From Deinococcus hopiensis KR-140 (GTDB lineage Bacteria; Deinococcota; Deinococci; Deinococcales; Deinococcaceae), in NCBI RefSeq assembly GCF_900176165.1, contig NZ_FWWU01000007.1, forward strand, positions 248,001-312,000: a stretch of DNA of 64,000 nt. Direction: 5' to 3'. The notes under the pieces were generated by a model. The model saw only the letters and a list, made by a program, of their open reading frames with translations, searched no databases and was not told the origin of the DNA. This document shows positions 16,960-25,769 of this stretch, one piece after another; position 1 is the stretch's first letter; each line of letters opens with the position of its first letter. The position numbers and the translations under genes are program-made.

Positions 16960-17907
16960 AGTGCATCTGAAAAAGGTCAGGGTGGACCTTTGGCCAAACG
17001 GCGGACCATCAAGCGGATCCTCACCTCGTAGACAGGGTTTTCAGCCGTCTCCGGCAGCGCTTCATCGTCCCTGGCCATGCGCCTGGATTTCCAGGGCCAG
17101 GCAAAGGTCCGCTCCACGACCCGGCGCCGTTTCAACACCACAAATCCCGCGGGCACCTCCACACGTCGTGGAGGTGCGTCTTTCGGTGCCCAGGTGCTCT
17201 GCTGTCCTGACCAGGGATGCTTCACGATCTCCAGCGTCCAGCCGAGAAACGTTCCCTGTTCTCCTGCCAGTTTTCCGGTGTATCCCGCATCCGCCCACAG
17301 GTGCTTCATTCGGGGAAAAACATTTGGCGCCCCCTCGCAGGAGGAGGACCGCGCCCGCGCGGAGGAAGGATGTCCGCTTCATGCACTTTGATCGCCATGA
17401 CGAGGCAGGGCGTATCCACGAGCAGATCACGCTTCCGTCCATTGACCTTCTGACCGCCGTCGTCACCACGTGGCCCCCCGCCTCGGTGGTTATGACCGAT
17501 TGGCTGTCAATCATTCCAGCACTTGGTGTCTCAGGGCGTCCTTCTCGCACCCGGACGACCTTCACGCAATTTGATCTGCAACGCTTTCCACACGCCTTGC
17601 CGCCTCCACATCCTGTGCGCGTGGTCGGTTGTTTGCCAGGGGGAAAGATCGTGAGGCCGTCGCCTGCCAGGCCACGACCTCCGCGGAGGACAGAGAAGAT
17701 GCTCGCCAGAATTTCTTGCAAAGACCACTTGCGCGGTCGACCCACAAGCGATTCAGGTGGGGTCAGCGGCTGGAGGACGTTCCACCCGGCATCGGTGAGG
17801 TCGTTTGGGGAGGTCACGCCCGCGTGACGCGGGCACCACCTCCGCCCCATCATCCCTCCATCCTCTAATCAGGTAAAACCCGCTCCTACACGTTTTTCAG
17901 TCGCACT
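16960..17907 (-). mobile_element. IS5-family element, copy 1 (inactive)
   Basis: Ends AGTGCATCTGAAAAAGGTC at 16960 and the complement of AGTGCGACTGAAAAACGTG ending 17907. Length 948 bp. A second copy (895 bp) lies at 52787-53681 on the plus strand. The copies share the same frame breaks. Copy 2 lacks 54 bp of the transposase N-terminus that copy 1 keeps. Confidence 0.75.
16977..17853 (-). pseudogene. IS5-family transposase, several frameshifts
   Basis: Fragments of an IS5 transposase occur in three frames: an N-terminal NDLTDAGWNVLQPL and GRPRKWSLQEILASIF, a middle SAGMIDSQSVITTEAGG with the first catalytic Asp, then MKHLWADAGYTGKL with the second Asp, and VVERTFAWPWKSRRM near the third acidic residue. 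At least four frame changes separate these. One of them, a G6 run where copy 2 has G7, is specific to this copy. The others are shared with copy 2. Confidence 0.75.
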
Positions 17908-17929
17908 TTAAGTCGTGACCCTTCCGACC

Positions 17930-18243
17930 ATGCCTCCCAGATGGGAGTGCGCCCCCACGCGGAGCAGATGTGGACATTACTGGACCCTCCGGTTGGAATG
18001 GAGGTGCGCCTGATCCTGGCTTCACCATCAACACGGGGAGAGCAAAGTACGCCACTGATCTAAACGCGAATCCACCAGCTGCAGAAACATACAGCGCCAC
18101 CACAACCATTGAGGGGAGACATATACAGTGCAGGCGAATCTAGACGCGTCCTCGCTTCGCCCCCCGTTTCCACCATCGTCGTCACGAATGGCTCTGCATC
18201 AAGCATCAACGTGTCATGGACTGTAGCGGCGGGTGCAGGATCC
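17930..18243 (+). pseudogene. Remnant of a secreted Ig/FN3-like repeat protein
   Basis: Two frame-shifted pieces read DITGPSGWNGGAPDPGF, then TINTGRAKYATD, then, after a frame change, PPVSTIVVTNGSASSINVSW. The last is typical of a fibronectin type III or Ig-like strand pair in exported proteins. The gene has lost its start (IS5 on the left) and is cut on the right by the IS701 at its CTAG target. Confidence 0.45.
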
Positions 18244-19630
18244 TAGCTGTACTTCGGGGAAATTCAGGAGGAACCAGGGAGGCCAGCATCGGTGATGCTG
18301 GCCTCCTGCTATGCCACGTTCTTTGCCCCCTTGGACCCGACATTTTCCCACCTGGTTCGCACCCTTTCTGACGCACTTTCGCCACCGTGCAGGGCGCACT
18401 TGGGCACCGTTGTACGTGCGTGGACTGTGCAGCGGTGCGTCCCGGAAAAGCATGCAACCTCTGGCTGCTGTGGTGGCTCCTGGAAAAGAAGACCACCTCC
18501 AGCACTTCATCACCGACAGTCCCTGGCCAACTCGTCCCCTGGAAACGCTGCTGGCCGAGCGGGCCCAGCAAATGCTTGGAGGCAAAGACGCCGTCTTGAT
18601 CATTGACGATACCTGCCTGACCAAATTTGGGACGAAATCCGTGGGGGTTGCTCGCCAGTATTCGGGACAGGTGGGCAAGATCACGTCCTGTCAGTGTCTG
18701 GTCTCCCTGACCTTAGCCCAGCACGAGGTCCCTGTTCCCCTGGCCCTCCGGCTCTTCCTGCCACAGGACTGGACCAGCGATCCGGCGCGTCTCCAGGCTG
18801 CTGGTGTTCCATTGGAACACCAGCAGCCACAGACCAAATGGGCGTTGGCACTCCAGGAACTGGACCGGGTACGCGAACACGTCACCTTCGGCATGGTCTT
18901 GGCGGACGCTGGGTATGGCGTGACGGCTCAGTTCCGCCATGCCCTCACCACGCGCGGACTGCTGTGGTCGGTGGGTGTGACTCGCACACAGACGGTCTAT
19001 CCCAAGGACGTTCGCTTAATCCCTATCCCCAAGTTCTTTCGTGGCAGAAGACCCAAGCACCCCACCCCCTCCGAAGACCGGCAATCGGTGGAGGACGTCC
19101 TCAAAGGTGCTGCATGGCAGCACCTGGTGTGGCGACACGGGACCAAGGGTCCCCTCTCAGGACGCTTTGCCGCTGTGTACGTGCGTCTCGCCGATGGAGA
19201 GGAAAATGCCCAGGGCCAGCACCTTCCCGGGCAGGCGGCCTGGATCATCGGTGAACAGCGACGGGGAGAGGAACGCAAATACTACGTCTGTAATCTCCCC
19301 GAGAACACCTCTCTCTCTCGGCTGGTTGAGGTGACCAAGCGCCGCTGGCCTTGCGAGTTGACCCACCGGGAGCTGAAGGACGAAGTCGGTCTGGACCACT
19401 TTGAGGGCCGTTCCTGGCAGGGCCTCCATCACCACGCCGTGCTTTGCATGCTGGCCCTGACCTTCCTTCAATGGTTGCGATTGACCCAGCCCGATGACCT
19501 CAAAGGTGACACTGTCCCCGCTATTCGAGCGGAGGTGGCAGGGGACCTGCCCCTGCCACCTCCGTGCCAGCAATGCCGCGCCTGCACAGCTTTATTCAGC
19601 GGTCCCTGAATTTCCCCGAAGTACAGCTAG
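18243..19630 (+). mobile_element. IS701-family insertion sequence, copy 1
   Basis: The 1380-bp element spans 18247-19626, with inverted repeats CTGTACTTCGGGGAAATTCA and complement. CTAG duplications lie at 18243-18246 and 19627-19630; IS701 elements favour YTAR targets. A near-identical copy is at 55448-56827 in the opposite orientation. A 276-bp CTAG-bounded unit follows directly on the right. Confidence 0.9.
18311..19609 (+). CDS. IS701-family transposase
   Basis: 432 residues, intact. Family hallmarks: YVRGLCSGASRKSMQPLA near the N-terminus, the first catalytic Asp in LIIDDTCLTKFG, the conserved SVGVARQYSGQVGK, the second Asp in VLADAGYG, and the C-terminal Glu in CELTHRELKDEVGLDHFEGR. 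It differs from the copy at 55465-56763 by only three residues, pointing to recent movement. Confidence 0.92.
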   Translation: MPRSLPPWTRHFPTWFAPFLTHFRHRAGRTWAPLYVRGLCSGASRKSMQPLAAVVAPGKEDHLQHFITDSPWPTRPLETLLAERAQQMLGGKDAVLIIDDTCLTKFGTKSVGVARQYSGQVGKITSCQCLVSLTLAQHEVPVPLALRLFLPQDWTSDPARLQAAGVPLEHQQPQTKWALALQELDRVREHVTFGMVLADAGYGVTAQFRHALTTRGLLWSVGVTRTQTVYPKDVRLIPIPKFFRGRRPKHPTPSEDRQSVEDVLKGAAWQHLVWRHGTKGPLSGRFAAVYVRLADGEENAQGQHLPGQAAWIIGEQRRGEERKYYVCNLPENTSLSRLVEVTKRRWPCELTHRELKDEVGLDHFEGRSWQGLHHHAVLCMLALTFLQWLRLTQPDDLKGDTVPAIRAEVAGDLPLPPPCQQCRACTALFSGP

Positions 19631-19906
19631 AAGCTGCCAAGATCACGATCCAACTTGAATGACCTGATTTTGGTATTTGCGTAAACACCCGACCCAGAGC
19701 CTGTTTTCTTGCTGGTCAGGGGAGGGACCTTTGATCAACTTCGAGCACCCTTCCCAGCTCTCTGCTGCCAGGCTGGATCTGGAATCTCGGAACTGGGGAT
19801 GCGGCTACCTCGTCATCAATAAACGTCCCACACGTACTTCTTCAGCCTGTTTGTTCGCTCGCCACAGAACCAGACCTTCTATTTTGGATGGGCATCTTTT
19901 CACCCT
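19631..19906 (+). repeat. 276-bp CTAG-bounded unit, copy 1
   Basis: Lies between the IS701 right CTAG (19627-19630) and another CTAG (19907-19910). The same 276 bp, about 99 percent identical, occurs at 56832-57107, again next to an IS701 and again bounded by CTAG. Its two ends are imperfect inverted repeats (CTAGAAGCTGCCAAGAT versus CTAGAGGGTGAAAAGAT). It is less GC-rich than its surroundings and carries no recognisable gene. Confidence 0.6.
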
Positions 19907-20876
19907 CTAGAGCATTTGACATAAGAAGATGTCTGGGAAGGCGTGGGTGAACCAGCCGAAAACGTCTCGTACCGAAACGGCGTTCAGAGCGTCCCCAATC
20001 CCCTGTAGCAGAGCGGTCCGGTCTCGCCATTCACCTGCGCGGACGAGGGCTTTGACTTTAGAGAACATGCCTTCAATCGGGTTGAAATCGGGACTGTAGG
20101 GAGGCAGAAACAGGACCATACAACCGCGGGCTTCGATGTGCGTCCGAACGGACGCACGGTGATGTGCCGAGAGGTTGTCGAGCACCACGACCTGTCCTGG
20201 GGTCAGTGCAGGGCACAGAATGTTTTGCACGTACCACTCGAAACTCACGCCGTTGACTGCACCGTCCAGGATCAGGGGAGCGAAGGGACCACTCACCTGC
20301 AGCGCGCAGACGAGCGTTTGGTTCCGTCCCCAGTTTCGGGGCACGGAAGCGAGCGCACGCCGTGTCCGGTGCGCGCGACCATATCCTCGAGTCATGGCAG
20401 TGTGGAAGCCGCTCTCGTCAAGAAAGACCAGACGGGCTGGGGTCTGGAGGTAAGGCTTCAGGTCGTTCAGGAACTGCTGACGCAGTTCCTCCTTCTGTTC
20501 GCACGCGACCCGCGTTTTTTTTGTAGGTGATGCCATGCCGACGGAAGATTCGGTCTACCGTTCGGTAGCTAATCTTCAGTCCCGTCGCGGCTTCCAACTT
20601 GCGGGCATGTTCTTCGAGTGTGGCATCCAAGTCCTCCTCCAGTTGCTGGAGGAGGACTTGCTCATGCTCGCTCTGCACCCGTGGGCGACGCCCTGTTGGA
20701 CGCTTGACGTGCGTCAAGGTGCCCGCCTCGTGTTTCTTCAGATACAACCCAACGGTTCGCACATCCACCCCGAACGTTTCGGCCACCCGCTGATGGTCCT
20801 TCTCCTTCAGCGCCGCTGCGACAATCCGTTCTCGAAGATCGACGCTGTACCCGCGTGCCCCTACCCGCTTCTTCAT
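19907..20876 (-). CDS. IS630-family transposase, two frames joined by frameshift
   Basis: The first frame (20876 down to 20418) encodes the helix-turn-helix part (LRERIVAAALKEKDHQRVAE and a second HTH). The second (20536 down to 19907) encodes the DDE domain: LVFLDESGFH, VVVLDNLSAHH and LPPYSPDFNPIEGMFSK, with all three acidic residues. They overlap at an A8 run (20515-20522 on the complement), a slippery site typical of programmed frameshifting in IS630 elements. Probably active. Confidence 0.87.
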
Positions 20877-20900
20877 CCTCTTATTATGTCAAATACTCTA
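19908..20900 (-). mobile_element. IS630-family element, type A copy 1
   Basis: Ends are GAGCATTTGACATAA and complement, flanked by TA duplications (19908-19909, 20899-20900). It is inserted in the TA of the CTAG that closes the 276-bp unit. Transposase is encoded in two overlapping frames. A damaged relative is at 32814-33802. Confidence 0.85.
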
Positions 20901-20982
20901 GACGCCGATCTCGTTTGATCGTCTGAGAAAAATCTCAGTGAGCAGAATCTGGATTACTTGACCGGACGGATCTGAACATCAT

Positions 20983-22051
20983 TATTGATACCGGCTTAGG
21001 TTTGAGACGAGCAATAGGCATGGGTGAGCTTGGCGGGGAGTTGTGAGGCGCGAAGGCGACGCCAGGCGAAGTTCAAGCGATCTTTCAATTCGCCCTGGTC
21101 TTTGGGGCAGAAATTGCCGAGCAGGTGCCCTTTGACATAGGCCCAAAGGTGCTCGATCGGGTTGAGCTCCGGGGCATATGGGGGCAGGTACTGGATGGTG
21201 AGACGCTGTTGCTGCTCAACGAAGGCTCTGAGGGCCTTTGTATGATGAATGCGAGCGTTGTCCAAGACGACGATCAAGTCGCCTTTGATATGTCGGAGCA
21301 GATGTTCAAAGAACGCCAGCACCTGAGGTCCTCGAACGGCTCCTGGTATGGTGTGCTGCAGAAATTGACCACGGGTCGTCACTGCACCCAGGGTAGAGAG
21401 CTTGTCCCACCCGGCTTTGGCGTGAATGATGGGAGTCTGGCCACGTGGAGCCCAAGTCCGCGTGACCGTGGGTTTCAGGCTGAAGCCACTCTCGTCAACG
21501 AAGACCAGGGTTGCGCCCTGAGCGACTTTTTTTTTCCAACTCGGGTCGGACGGTCTGCACCCAAGTCTGAACGGCTTGTTCGTCACGCTCCATCGCGCGT
21601 GGATCGGGCTTCTGAGGACTAAAGCCCAGCTGATGGAGTACCTTCCTCACGTGATCGACGTGGTACCACACCTCAAATTGCACCCCGATCACCTCCCGCA
21701 CGCGGGAGGTTGTCCAGCGCTCATCCTTATACCCCGCGGCCTTCGAACCCGCCTCGAGTAGGGCTTGGAGCTGCTTGAGTTGTTCAGCAGTGAGGCGACG
21801 CCGAGGACCAGTGGCCCGCGTCGCCTCCAGACTGCCTCGTTCTCGGAGTCGCTGTTTCCAGGTCCTGACCGTACTTTCCGCAACACCGACGGTCTCAGCG
21901 ATGACGCGGTCGGTCACTTCAGGATCCTGGAGAAGTTGCTGCACATACAGCCGTCGTTCTTCGAGTTGCGCGCGGCTCAGCCTTGAGGGTCGCCAGACCT
22001 GCACCATGACCTCAGCCTACCACTCGTCTCCGATTCAAGCCGGTATCAATA
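20983..22051 (-). mobile_element. IS630-family element, type B
   Basis: Ends TTGATACCGGCTT at 20985 and complement ending 22049, with TA duplications at 20983-20984 and 22050-22051. Length 1065 bp. It is inserted in the minus-strand secreted-protein gene on its right. Confidence 0.85.
20996..22007 (-). CDS. IS630-family transposase type B, frameshifted
   Basis: The first frame (22007 to 21495) has the N-terminal HTH domains (VAESTVRTWKQRLRERGS and a second winged HTH, WTTSRVREVIGVQF). The second (to 20996) has the DDE core: LVFVDESGFSL, LIVVLDNARIHH, LPPYAPELNPIEHLW. The join is at an A9 run (21527-21535 on the complement). All catalytic acidic residues are present. It belongs to a different subgroup from the TAGAGCATTTGAC elements. 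Confidence 0.87.
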
Positions 22052-22428
22052 AGACGGTGGCCTGCGATCAGAAGCGCGCGAAATGACCGGAACGGCGACG
22101 GCTCCTCAAACTCGATGGTCAGGCCCAGCGGGACGTTCCGCAGGCCCGGAACATAAGGCGTGCATCCGACTTGCACGGTGTCCACACCGTTAGAAGCCTT
22201 TTTGGGTCTAAGAAATGAGCGGTTGGGTAGATAGGCAAAGATGTCGGACGTGCAGATGTGGACGCCCATGGTTTCCGTTTTGGTCACGGTATAGGTCAGC
22301 CGACAGGTCACGGTCTTGCTGCGGCTCACGCAGCCCTCCAGCTGAAAACGGCCGAACTTGTCCTCCCACCGCTCGGGTGAGGTTGCGAGCGCAGCCCTCC
22401 CCATCAGGAGGGGGAAGGCGCGACACAC
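22052..22428 (-). pseudogene. Secreted hypothetical protein cut by IS630
   Basis: The minus-strand frame encodes a hydrophobic start (CRAFPLLMGRAALA), then a beta-rich region with four cysteines (GCVSRSKTVTCRLTYTVTK, VHICTSDIF, VQVGCTPYV). It then runs into the IS630 type B at 22051, losing its C-terminus. No family recognised. The cysteine pattern and leader suggest an exported disulfide-bonded protein. Confidence 0.4.
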
Positions 22429-22811
22429 GTCTGGAGAATAGCGATGCTGCCCCTTCTGAGATGTTACAGTTTAAGCGGCATAGCTTTGATTGTCGTACCA
22501 AACGACTAAAATTCATACCAGGTTCGAGCAGCCCTGGCTTCAGGGCGAGCCGGAACCGGTACGTACGGTTGAGGGCTTCCGGGAGAGTCAGCACTGGGGT
22601 GAACACCAGCCCGTATCCGGGGTGGCGCTTCGTCCACCCCTCCGCGACCACCGCGCTGTCTTTGCTGTGGGGAAATGCTCCTGCAGGCGTTGCAAAGGTA
22701 CAGACCAGTTGCCTCTGGCAGCGACCCACCCGTTGGTGCTCCTGCCCGGTCCATAGCGCGGATGTGGCTCAAGCCGCGACCAGGAGCAGCGGACCTGATA
22801 CGCCATTTGTC
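22429..22811. other. No gene identified
   Basis: Frames on both strands are Arg- and Pro-rich shadows without motifs. Decayed coding DNA is likely. Confidence 0.3.
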
Positions 22812-22858
22812 TTTATACCCGGGTGGTATTGACGCGTGCTTTATACCAGGGTAATATT
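22812..22858 (+). promoter_or_regulatory. Promoter and double operator of the MFS-DUF2201 operon
   Basis: A -35 box TTGACG (22829-22834) and -10 box TAATAT (22852-22857) are 17 bp apart. Two 19-bp imperfect direct repeats overlap them: TTTATACCCGGGTGGTATT at 22812-22830 and TTTATACCAGGGTAATATT at 22840-22858, starts 28 bp apart. Each is itself near-palindromic (ATACC...GGTAT). A related 17-bp site overlaps the promoter of the second DUF2239 gene at 28711-28727. Placement suggests repression. The leader to the first gene is about 175 nt. Confidence 0.6.
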
Positions 22859-23038
22859 CCGGCGTAGATGACACGGGGTTGATACCTCGCAGCGCCCTCC
22901 TCGCACCGCCAGGGGGTCCACAGCAGTGTTGTCTCTCCGCCCGTTCATTCGCGCGTCACTTGAGATCACCCGCGTCACACTTCTGCGCCTGCTCCTGTCG
23001 GTGCGGCCGCCCACCCTTGTCCCAACTCAGGAGTTGCC

Positions 23039-24262
23039 ATGCCCACCCCCCGCTCCCCCGGCCTGCCCTTTATCTTCGTTACCCTCGCGCTCGACATGAT
23101 CGGCCTCGGCCTGATCATCCCCGTCGCACCCGTCTTGGTCGCCCATCTCACAAGCGATCCCCTCACCGCGCCCCATTTCCTCGGTATCCTCGTGGCCCTA
23201 TTCTCAACCGCGCAACTCCTCGCCGCCCCGATCTTCGGGGCCCTTTCCGACCGCTTCGGACGCCGCCCTGTCCTGCTCCTCTCAACCCTTCTCACTGCCC
23301 TCTCGTACATCCTCGCTGCCCTCGCGCCGTCCCTGATGTGGCTCCTCCTCGCGCGTACCCTCGGTGGCATCGGAGCGGCCACCATCGGCGTCGCCAACGC
23401 TTACATCGCTGACGTCAGCGCCCCTGAAAACCGCGCCCGGAACTTTGGCATCGCGGGCGCCGCCTTCGGCCTGGGCCTGATCATCGGCCCCGCCCTCGGT
23501 GGCCTTCTCAGCAGCCTTGATCTGCGCCTTCCCTTCCTGGTCTCCGCCACGCTCGCGGCCCTGAACTTCCTGTACGGCCTCATTGTCCTGCCTGAATCCC
23601 GCCGCGCTGAGCCCGCACCCTTCGACCCCCGGACGCTCATGCCCCTCCGTGCCCTCGGTATCCTCAACCACTTCCCTGGCCTGCCTGTTCTCGCGGCCGT
23701 GGTGCTGCTCGTGAGCCTCGCCTCGCAGTTCCTCACCAGTACGTGGGTTTTACACGGCGCCGTGCGCTACGGCTGGACCCCGGCGACCAATGGCCTCGCC
23801 CTCGCTCTAGCCGGTGTGCTCTCTGCCACCGTGCAGGTCGCCGTGCTGCCGCGGGTTCTTCGTCAGGTGGGTCCGGAACGGACCGTCACCCTCGGACTCC
23901 TCACCGGCGTTGCCGCGTACGTCATGTACGGCCTCGCCTCAGCGCCCTGGATGCTCTGGGCCTCCCTTCCCATAGGTGCCCTTTCGGGCATCGCCGCTCC
24001 TGCCCTGCAAGCCCTCACGACCAACAAGGCTGCGACCCACGCCCAGGGCAGCGTGCAGGGTGCCCTCGCCGGCCTGACCTCCCTGAGTGCCATTGCCGGG
24101 CCGCTCGCGGCCACCGCCCTCTTCTCGCACTTCGCGTCCCCACACGCCACCCCATTCGTGCCAGGCGCAGCCTACTTCGCCGCCGCGTTGCTGCTCCTCG
24201 GAGGCCTCGCGGTCTTCGCTGCCACCCGCACCCATCCCGCCTTGCAAGGAGAAGTTGTATGA
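23039..24262 (+). CDS. MFS efflux transporter (TetA/DHA1-like)
   Basis: A 407-residue inner-membrane protein with about twelve membrane segments. Motif A between TM2 and TM3 is clear (GALSDRFGRRPVLL). The N-terminal TM1 pattern DMIGLGLIIPVAPVL and the GxGxxxGPxxGG motif in TM5 (GLGLIIGPALGGLL) place it in the drug:proton antiporter-1 group. Substrate unknown. AGGAG precedes the ATG. It is the first gene of a six-gene operon, its stop overlapping the next start by four bases. Confidence 0.88.
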   Translation: MPTPRSPGLPFIFVTLALDMIGLGLIIPVAPVLVAHLTSDPLTAPHFLGILVALFSTAQLLAAPIFGALSDRFGRRPVLLLSTLLTALSYILAALAPSLMWLLLARTLGGIGAATIGVANAYIADVSAPENRARNFGIAGAAFGLGLIIGPALGGLLSSLDLRLPFLVSATLAALNFLYGLIVLPESRRAEPAPFDPRTLMPLRALGILNHFPGLPVLAAVVLLVSLASQFLTSTWVLHGAVRYGWTPATNGLALALAGVLSATVQVAVLPRVLRQVGPERTVTLGLLTGVAAYVMYGLASAPWMLWASLPIGALSGIAAPALQALTTNKAATHAQGSVQGALAGLTSLSAIAGPLAATALFSHFASPHATPFVPGAAYFAAALLLLGGLAVFAATRTHPALQGEVV

Positions 24263-24609
24263 CCGACACACGCCGTGCCCACGCCTTCACACCCCGGGCA
24301 GGGGTGTACCGCATCACCCACCTGCCTTCCGGACGCACGCTGCTCGGGGCCAGCACCCACGCCCAGGGAATGCTTAACCGTATCCAGTTCCACCTGACGA
24401 CGCGGCTCGAATCGCCCTTCAAAACCGGAGGTCACAACCTCAACCCGGTCCACCTTGACTGGAATGCCGACGGTGAAGCGGCCTTCCTCTTCGAAGTGCT
24501 CGACGAGATTGAGCCGGACGTCTCGGGAAAGGTTGCGCCCGACGACCTCGCAGAACTTCTCGACCTGTGGCGTGACCGGCTCGCCCTGCCGCCCGAGCAG
24601 TGTTACTGA
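24259..24609 (+). CDS. GIY-YIG-like protein
   Basis: A 116-residue protein whose N-terminus, GVYRITHLPSGRTLLGAS, resembles the two opening strands of GIY-YIG nucleases, followed by an Arg-bearing helix (MLNRIQFHL). The consensus YIG is replaced by LLG and the first tripeptide is GVY, so nuclease activity is doubtful. The rest (FLFEVLDEIEPD, DLAELLDLWRDRLAL) fits a small helical cap. Its ATG overlaps the MFS stop. It could be an inactive adaptor or a divergent nuclease. Confidence 0.6.
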   Translation: MTDTRRAHAFTPRAGVYRITHLPSGRTLLGASTHAQGMLNRIQFHLTTRLESPFKTGGHNLNPVHLDWNADGEAAFLFEVLDEIEPDVSGKVAPDDLAELLDLWRDRLALPPEQCY

Positions 24610-24614
24610 CGCCC

Positions 24615-25169
24615 ATGACCCAGTCCACCCACACTGCGTTCTACGGCGAGCGCCGCCTGATCACCGCGCCGCTCGCTGACGTACTTGCCCACCTCGCTGT
24701 TCGCCTCAGCGGCCTCGCCCCGAACTTCCCCCTCGTGCTGGTGAACGACGGCGACGGCCGCACCACCGACTTCGACTTGCGGGGCAACGTGGAAGACATC
24801 CTCCGCCGGGCTCTGCCCGATCCACCTCCTGTTGGCGCTCGCCCCGTCCGCACCCCACGCAGCGTCACGTTGCTGCCACGTCACTGGGACTGGCTGAACG
24901 ATCAACCCGAAGGGTCCGGCGCTGTCCTGCGCCGCCTTATGGACGAAGCGATGCAGCGGAATACCTCCCGTGCTCAGGCCGCGCAGGAGGCCGCACAGCA
25001 CTTTATGACGGCCCTCGCCGGCAACTTGCCCTACTACCAGGCCGCGTCCAGGGCCCTGTATGCCGGACAGGAGGAGGAGTACGAACGCTTCACCCGCGAC
25101 TGGCCCGACGACATACGTGCGCACGCCCTCCATCTCGCCGCCCCAGCCTTCATCTCCGGCGCCTCCTGA
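24615..25169 (+). CDS. DUF2239 family protein, operon copy
   Basis: 184 residues from the ATG at 24615. Shares with the gene at 28137-28703 the signatures TAFYGERRL, TDFDLRGNVEDIL, SVTLLPRHWDWL, AVLRRLMDEA, FMTALAGN and the end HALHLAAPAF, all typical of DUF2239. Function of the family is unknown. The central VTLLPRHW(D/E)WL block and an aromatic C-terminus are the best conserved parts. Soluble, no signal. Five bases after the upstream gene. Confidence 0.8.
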   Translation: MTQSTHTAFYGERRLITAPLADVLAHLAVRLSGLAPNFPLVLVNDGDGRTTDFDLRGNVEDILRRALPDPPPVGARPVRTPRSVTLLPRHWDWLNDQPEGSGAVLRRLMDEAMQRNTSRAQAAQEAAQHFMTALAGNLPYYQAASRALYAGQEEEYERFTRDWPDDIRAHALHLAAPAFISGAS

Positions 25170-25184
25170 CCCACGGAGCTTTCC

Positions 25185-25769
25185 ATGCTGACCTCTGAGT
25201 CCCCTCTGCCAATCGCGCAAGCGAACGCCGAGGAGCTGACTACCCTGGCCCACCATGAGGATTTTCTCATCCGTGCCGCCGTCGCCCGCCATCCCAACAC
25301 TCCGGTGACCGTTCTTGGTGCGCTCGCTGCCGATCACCCCGAAGAAGTACTGCACAACCCCGCGCTTCCCCTCGTCCTCCTTGCCCGCTCGCCTGATGTG
25401 GCCCGCTGGCCCGCCCCGGCCCTGCTCGCCCTCATCGCGTGCCCGGGTGCGCCGGACGCCCTCCTTGTCCTCGCCGCTCGCCACCCTGACCCAGACGTTC
25501 AGGGCGCCCTCGCCTGCCGGAATGGTCTCCCGTGGGAAGCCCTCGGTACCCTTGCCCGCAGTGACAACTGGGATGTGCGCGCCCGCATCGCCCGGCAGCC
25601 CGCGCTGCCACTGCCCCTCATTGCGCAGTTCGCACGTGACGCCGATTACGGTGTGCGCCGCGCGGTTGCCGCGCGCCCAGAGCTGCCCGGTGCGGTGCGC
25701 AGCACCCTAACCCATGATCCGCATCCGCTTGTGCGTGCCGCCGCACGTTCATCAAAGGAGTCCGCATGA
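25185..25769 (+). CDS. Leucine-rich repeat variant (LRV/HEAT-like) protein
   Basis: 194 residues made of about seven LRV-type helical repeats, with units such as LIRAAVARHPNTPVTVLGAL, VRARIARQPALPLPLIAQ and VRRAVAARPELPGAVRS. LRV proteins form curved helical solenoids that bind partners. No N-terminal iron-sulfur cysteine cluster, which some LRV proteins have, is seen. GGAG precedes the ATG. Its stop overlaps the MoxR start, so the two are likely made in fixed ratio and may touch. Confidence 0.75.
   Translation: MLTSESPLPIAQANAEELTTLAHHEDFLIRAAVARHPNTPVTVLGALAADHPEEVLHNPALPLVLLARSPDVARWPAPALLALIACPGAPDALLVLAARHPDPDVQGALACRNGLPWEALGTLARSDNWDVRARIARQPALPLPLIAQFARDADYGVRRAVAARPELPGAVRSTLTHDPHPLVRAAARSSKESA

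Noticed and set aside
23743..24609. 288-residue frame reading into the GIY-YIG-like gene
   Set aside because: Only its last 116 residues, from the ATG at 24259, are coding; the front is out of frame with the MFS gene.
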